A stretch of DNA of 12,153 nt from Lachnospiraceae bacterium (GTDB lineage Bacteria; Bacillota; Clostridia; Lachnospirales; Lachnospiraceae): assembly GCA_014804495.1 (NCBI GenBank), contig JAAUZS010000014.1, positions 31,562-43,714 of the forward strand. The letters run 5' to 3'. Positions within the stretch are counted from its first letter, which is position 1. Every line of letters starts with the position of its first letter. Below are positions 8,624 to 12,153 of this stretch, piece after piece. Under the pieces are notes generated by a model. The model was not told the origin of the DNA, did not search any database, and saw nothing but the letters and a program-made list of their open reading frames with translations. Made by a program: the position numbers and the translations under genes.

Positions 8624-9673
8624 ATGAGTAAAGAAAAAAAGCAGAAAAAACCCAAAATTAAGCTTGGCAAACTTGAAAAAAGAGAGGCCAGAGCAGGATA
8701 TTTCTTCGTAGCACCCTGGTTAGTCGGAGTTCTGCTGTTTACGCTGATTCCGCTTGGGCAGTCATTCTATTATATGTGGTACAATATCAGAATTACGCCG
8801 CTGGGCACGAATTTCATATTCGTAGGTACTCAGAACTTCACACAGATTTGGCTGGAAAATCCGGAGTTTCCACAGCAGCTGGTTACTTATATCTGGCAGA
8901 CCATTATAGAAGTTCCGGTTATTGTAGTATTTGCGCTGATGATTGCAATTATGCTGAATGGAAAGATTAAACTAAAAGGATTCTTCAGGTTAATCTTTTT
9001 CCTGCCGGTTATCATTGTCAGCGGCCCGGTCATGAATCTGCTGGTCAGTCAGGGAGCGGCATCCATTCCGTCAATGAACGTGCAGTCTATAGTAACGGCA
9101 TTAGATGAGTTCCTGCCTTACTCGGTAGCGACAAACATAGGCGAGATGTTTTCCAATATGATTATGATTCTCTGGTATTCAGGGGTTCAGATTCTGATCT
9201 TCCTTTCGGCGCTGCAGAAAATGGATCCGGCGCTTTATGAGGCGGCTAAGATTGACGGTGGTTCTAACTGGGAATGTTTCTGGAAGATTACGCTTCCGAC
9301 AATTAAGCCAATGATACTTTTAAATGCGGTTTATACGGTAATTTTCTTATCCGGTAACGAGCAGAATGAACTGATTAATATGATTCAGTCGGCAATGTTC
9401 TCAGGAACTAAGGAAAAAGGATACGGATATGCTTCGGCAATGGCATGGATGTATGCAATAATTGTCACTTTAATCGTATTGTTGTTCTTCCTGCTGCTTG
9501 GCTCTAAGAAGGATATATATGACAAACAGGTCAAGAAGGCGAAGAGAGAGAAAAAGAAAGAAGAAAGATTAGTGAAACGTATAGAGAGGAGGGGAAAGAG
9601 AAATGTCAAGAAACTCGAAAAAGCAAGAAAGAAACGCAGCTACAAAACATATGACGGCAGCGGAGACTATTAA
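8624..9673 (+). CDS. Carbohydrate ABC transporter permease, CUT1 (UgpA/LplB-like), importer B
   Basis: This 349-residue protein is a channel subunit of a second sugar importer. After a Lys-rich cytoplasmic start (MSKEKKQKKPKIKLGK), the first transmembrane segment carries GYFFVAPWLVGVLLF. The EAA loop begins EAAKIDG at residue 206 and leads to the LPTIKP element. The last hydrophobic segment ends near residue 292. A tail of about 57 residues, very rich in Lys and Arg, follows. That tail is longer than usual for these permeases, and its final 71 nt overlap the next gene, whose ribosome binding site lies inside it. The protein is a distinct paralogue of permease A1, with an extra stretch around SIPSMNVQSIVTALDEFLP between two membrane segments. 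It should pair with the next permease and with the lipoprotein encoded after it. Confidence 0.92.
   Translation: MSKEKKQKKPKIKLGKLEKREARAGYFFVAPWLVGVLLFTLIPLGQSFYYMWYNIRITPLGTNFIFVGTQNFTQIWLENPEFPQQLVTYIWQTIIEVPVIVVFALMIAIMLNGKIKLKGFFRLIFFLPVIIVSGPVMNLLVSQGAASIPSMNVQSIVTALDEFLPYSVATNIGEMFSNMIMILWYSGVQILIFLSALQKMDPALYEAAKIDGGSNWECFWKITLPTIKPMILLNAVYTVIFLSGNEQNELINMIQSAMFSGTKEKGYGYASAMAWMYAIIVTLIVLLFFLLLGSKKDIYDKQVKKAKREKKKEERLVKRIERRGKRNVKKLEKARKKRSYKTYDGSGDY
9584..9594 (+). promoter_or_regulatory. Strong ribosome binding site inside the upstream coding region
   Basis: GAGAGGAGGGG lies eight bases before ATG 9603. It sits within the codons of the basic tail of permease B1 and makes the 71-nt gene overlap credible. 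No such site precedes the later in-frame ATG at 9651. Confidence 0.75.
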
Positions 9674-10610
9674 ATCAAAGCTGACGAAGGAAAAAATCCA
9701 CAGATTCATCTTTGGCACCAAGGAGAAGCAGGGAGCCGGAAAACAGCTTGTTGTGTATGGTCTGTTAATATGTATCGGTTTCGTATATCTTTACCCCGTA
9801 CTTTATATGTTCAGCACCAGTTTCATGAATAGAGATGACTTGCTGGATACTTCGGTAAAGTGGCTGCCAAGCACATTGTATATGCAGAACTTTATAGATG
9901 CGATGAAATCCATGGATTTTACGGTCTCGCTTTTAAAAGGAGTGGTAATTGCCGGACTTCCGACTTTATGTAATGTAATTATATGTATGATTATCGGATA
10001 TGGCTTTGCAAGATATGATTTTACGGGCAAAAAGATTATGATGGGAATTTTAATATTCTCATATATCCTGCCAAGCCAGGTAACCATGATTCCTACCTAT
10101 GTATTGTATAACAATGTCGGAATACTTGGTACTCTGTGGGCGTTTGTTATTCCGGCAATTCTGGGAAATGGGTTAAATGCGCCGATATTTATCCTGATTT
10201 TCTATCAGTTCTTTAAGCAGGTGCCTAAGGTGCTGATGGAAGCTGCGGCAATTGACGGAGCGGGGCATTTTAAATCCTTTTTCAAAATCGCGGTTCCGTC
10301 TGCGATACCTGCAATAATTACGGTAGTATTATTCTCGTTCGTCTGGTATTGGAACGAGTCATACCTGACAGAGATGTATGTGCGCGGGCTTTCAACCAAG
10401 AGTATTTGGACGAATCTGGTTATCCAGTTGAAGAACTTCGACACGGCGTTTGAGACGAGGGCTACGGTAGGCGATACGGCGACCAGCCTGAACGAGTCGG
10501 TGAGGATGGCAGCCACTACCTTAAGCATCCTGCCGCTTCTGATCATGTATTTCTTCTTACAGAAGCAGTTCGTTGAAAGTATAGACAGGGCAGGTATTAC
10601 CGGTGAATAA
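9603..10610 (+). CDS. Carbohydrate ABC transporter permease, CUT1 (UgpE/AraQ-like), importer B
   Basis: This 335-residue membrane protein is the partner channel subunit of importer B. About 50 hydrophilic, basic residues precede the first membrane segment (LVVYGLLICIGFVYLYPVLY), longer than in most MalG-type permeases. The EAA loop starts EAAAIDGAGHFKSFFKI at residue 213. The SYILPSQVTMIPTYVLYNNVG stretch before it is characteristic of this half of CUT1 transporters. The C-terminus ends normally (FFLQKQFVESIDRAGITGE). The start is set by the strong ribosome binding site at 9584-9594; an in-frame ATG at 9651 would give 319 residues. The gene overlaps its predecessor by 71 nt, unlike pair A, whose genes are cleanly separated. 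Confidence 0.92.
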   Translation: MSRNSKKQERNAATKHMTAAETIKSKLTKEKIHRFIFGTKEKQGAGKQLVVYGLLICIGFVYLYPVLYMFSTSFMNRDDLLDTSVKWLPSTLYMQNFIDAMKSMDFTVSLLKGVVIAGLPTLCNVIICMIIGYGFARYDFTGKKIMMGILIFSYILPSQVTMIPTYVLYNNVGILGTLWAFVIPAILGNGLNAPIFILIFYQFFKQVPKVLMEAAAIDGAGHFKSFFKIAVPSAIPAIITVVLFSFVWYWNESYLTEMYVRGLSTKSIWTNLVIQLKNFDTAFETRATVGDTATSLNESVRMAATTLSILPLLIMYFFLQKQFVESIDRAGITGE

Positions 10611-10624
10611 AATCAAAGGTCTTT

Positions 10625-10640
10625 ATTTCCGCGAGGGAAT
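10625..10640 (+). other. Small intercistronic hairpin with a GCGA tetraloop
   Basis: In the 59-nt gap between permease B2 and the lipoprotein gene, ATTTCC pairs with GGGAAT (one G-U pair) around a GCGA loop, a GNRA-type tetraloop. No U run follows, so it is not an intrinsic terminator. It could modestly affect mRNA stability or simply be chance, since the stem is only six pairs. Confidence 0.3.
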
Positions 10641-10656
10641 TCAGATAATAAACAAA

Positions 10657-10663
10657 AAGGAGG
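10657..10663 (+). promoter_or_regulatory. Near-consensus ribosome binding site for the lipoprotein gene
   Basis: AAGGAGG lies six bases before ATG 10670. It is among the best Shine-Dalgarno matches in the window, consistent with high expression of a solute-binding protein relative to its permeases. Confidence 0.8.
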
Positions 10664-10669
10664 ATTAGA

Positions 10670-12153
10670 ATGAAAAAGAAAGTTTTAGTGTCTGTGGCGC
10701 TTATAACGTCACTGGTTCTCGGTCTTACAGCGTGCGGTTCCAACGGTGGATCGGGCGGTGCTTCCGGTAATGTGGATGAAAATGGTGTGACTACGGATGA
10801 AATCACATTAACCTTCTGGCATTACGAAGATGAGACCACAATCAATATGCTTGCAGAGAAATTTATGGAAATGTACCCGAATATCACAGTAGAAACTCGT
10901 GTTATCGATGATATGAGTGCAGACCTTTCTGCAGCGGCAGCAGCCGGAAATTTTCCGGATGTATTTGAAGGGACTGATTCCGATACGGCGCTTGCAAATC
11001 AGTATTGGGCGGATATTTCCGAATATTGGAATGACGATCCTGAAAATCAGAATCTGATGGCTACCATTAATGAATATGGAATTGGATGTTTCGATACCGA
11101 CGGACGGTATGCCGCACCGATGGTTTACTGGCCAAGCGCTATGTTTATTGACAGAAATGTAATTGAAACATTGAATCTGGAGATGCCCCGGACAGACTGG
11201 ACATGGGAAGAGATGATTCAGCTCGTTAAGGATGCAACTGTAGACACAGGAAGCGGTATGAAGTATTTCGGTCTTGGATATTACAACAGACTGGATTCCC
11301 TTTATGGTATTGCAGCATGTTCTCCGGATGAAAGAGCATTGAAGGGTGAATTTGGATTTAATGGCGACGACTTTGACCTTTCTTACTGGGCAAAGGGCGA
11401 GCAGGAATTTTCTGATTTAAAGCTTGGCGGCTATGTAGCTCCTGAGCAGGAAACCCAGGAAATGGAAGACTGGACAGGCGACTGGGAAGCGTGGTTTGGC
11501 GCAACTGCTCATGTGGCAGTATTCTCAGAAGGATTCTGGACTTATATGAACCTGTGGGGTGCAGACGGTTATCAGGAACAGTACGGATTGGATATCGTTC
11601 CTTATGTAACACCGAATGTTATTGATGAAAAAGAACATAATGTCATAGCTACAATGTATATGGGCGGTGTATCCACATCCTGTCAATATCCTTATGAAGC
11701 GTATCTGCTTCTGAAGTTTATGGGATGGGGCATTGACGGATGGAAGACAAGACTGGAGATTTATAAGGATGATTCTATTACAAATGCTTCAGGTACTCCA
11801 TTGAAGAATTCACAGATGCCTATGCCCATTACACTGAATAAGGAAGTATGGGACGGTTACAGCTCATTATTCCCTCAGGATGCAGACCATAAATCATACT
11901 GGGATGATTATTTTGCAAGCGTTACAAGACCGGTTCCTTATGGCTGGTACAACATTGCAGGCTATTGGAACTTCTGCGACCAGTACTTTAATAAAATCGG
12001 TATACATGATCTGGTAGATAAGGGTACTGCAAAGGCGGCTGATTATGTGGAACCAGCAACTGAGCAGGCAAACTATTATCATGCAGAGGCGATGATTGCT
12101 TACTTTGGACCGGATGGTTATGATGTCCTGTCTGATGAGGACCTTGCAAAATA
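10670..12153 (+). CDS. Carbohydrate-binding lipoprotein, family 1 extracellular solute-binding protein of importer B (3' end at window edge)
   Basis: The frame is open from ATG 10670 to the window edge: 494 codons, then 'ta', so the next base decides whether the gene ends here (TAA/TAG) or continues with Tyr. The N-terminus is a lipoprotein signal, MKKKVLVSVALITSLVLGL followed by TAC with Cys22 as the lipidated residue, then a Gly/Ser/Asn-rich linker. The mature part begins ITLTFWHYEDE, and has FMEMYPNITVETR and AAAAAGNFPDVFEG, the usual first-lobe signatures of family 1 solute-binding proteins. DTDGRYAAPMVYWPSAMFIDRNV is the hinge region, followed by DWTWEEMIQLVKDA. I count about 18 Trp, many next to Tyr or Asp, which fits stacking on sugar rings; a carbohydrate ligand is inferred from this and from the CUT1 permeases upstream. 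The present length is typical of the family. This is probably the binding protein of importer B, anchored on the outer face of the membrane. Confidence 0.9.
   Translation, partial: MKKKVLVSVALITSLVLGLTACGSNGGSGGASGNVDENGVTTDEITLTFWHYEDETTINMLAEKFMEMYPNITVETRVIDDMSADLSAAAAAGNFPDVFEGTDSDTALANQYWADISEYWNDDPENQNLMATINEYGIGCFDTDGRYAAPMVYWPSAMFIDRNVIETLNLEMPRTDWTWEEMIQLVKDATVDTGSGMKYFGLGYYNRLDSLYGIAACSPDERALKGEFGFNGDDFDLSYWAKGEQEFSDLKLGGYVAPEQETQEMEDWTGDWEAWFGATAHVAVFSEGFWTYMNLWGADGYQEQYGLDIVPYVTPNVIDEKEHNVIATMYMGGVSTSCQYPYEAYLLLKFMGWGIDGWKTRLEIYKDDSITNASGTPLKNSQMPMPITLNKEVWDGYSSLFPQDADHKSYWDDYFASVTRPVPYGWYNIAGYWNFCDQYFNKIGIHDLVDKGTAKAADYVEPATEQANYYHAEAMIAYFGPDGYDVLSDEDLAK

Noticed and set aside
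10641..10650. GATAAT as a possible -10 promoter element before the lipoprotein gene
   Set aside because: No acceptable -35 element is found 16-18 bases upstream; A/T-rich hexamers like this are common by chance.
10621..10650. Possible intrinsic terminator after permease B2
   Set aside because: The stem is short and contains a G-U pair, and no T run follows it.

Overview
The window looks like a piece of a Firmicutes (Clostridia, probably Lachnospiraceae-type) genome. The signs are purine-rich GGAGG-type ribosome binding sites before most genes, moderate GC, a lipoprotein-type solute-binding protein, CUT1 sugar permeases without a cognate ATPase, and an NHL/TPR/Yip1 membrane protein beside a DUF5696-like protein. 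The taxonomic call is inference from protein style, not from a marker gene.

All eight genes are on the + strand and lie almost end to end (gaps of 15-59 nt, one exact abutment, two overlaps). They read as one polycistronic unit that fills the window and is cut at its 5' end; the 3' end falls two bases into the codon that may end the last gene. In order they are: a large solute-binding protein with N-terminal beta-sandwich modules (1-2527, 5' end missing, with an apparent +1 frameshift in a G9 run at 294-302); CUT1 permease pair A (2544-3449 and 3465-4343); a secreted/membrane protein with a six-blade NHL-like propeller, a TPR-like segment and a Yip1-like membrane domain (4363-6423); an exported DUF5696-like protein, possibly glycoside-hydrolase-like (6413-8623, TTG start); CUT1 permease pair B (8624-9673 and 9603-10610, overlapping by 71 nt); and a Trp-rich lipoprotein solute-binding protein (10670 to the window end).

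The layout is close to mirror symmetric: binding protein, two permeases, two unusual surface proteins, two permeases, binding protein. The simplest reading is two ABC importers for carbohydrates (probably oligosaccharides) co-expressed with a membrane-anchored propeller protein and an extracellular enzyme-like protein that may process or present the substrate. No ATPase, regulator or recognisable cytoplasmic glycosidase is in the window. The importers probably use an ATPase encoded elsewhere (MsmX-type sharing). No RNA gene, mobile element, CRISPR array or terminator was seen, and there is no gene-free stretch over 300 bases.
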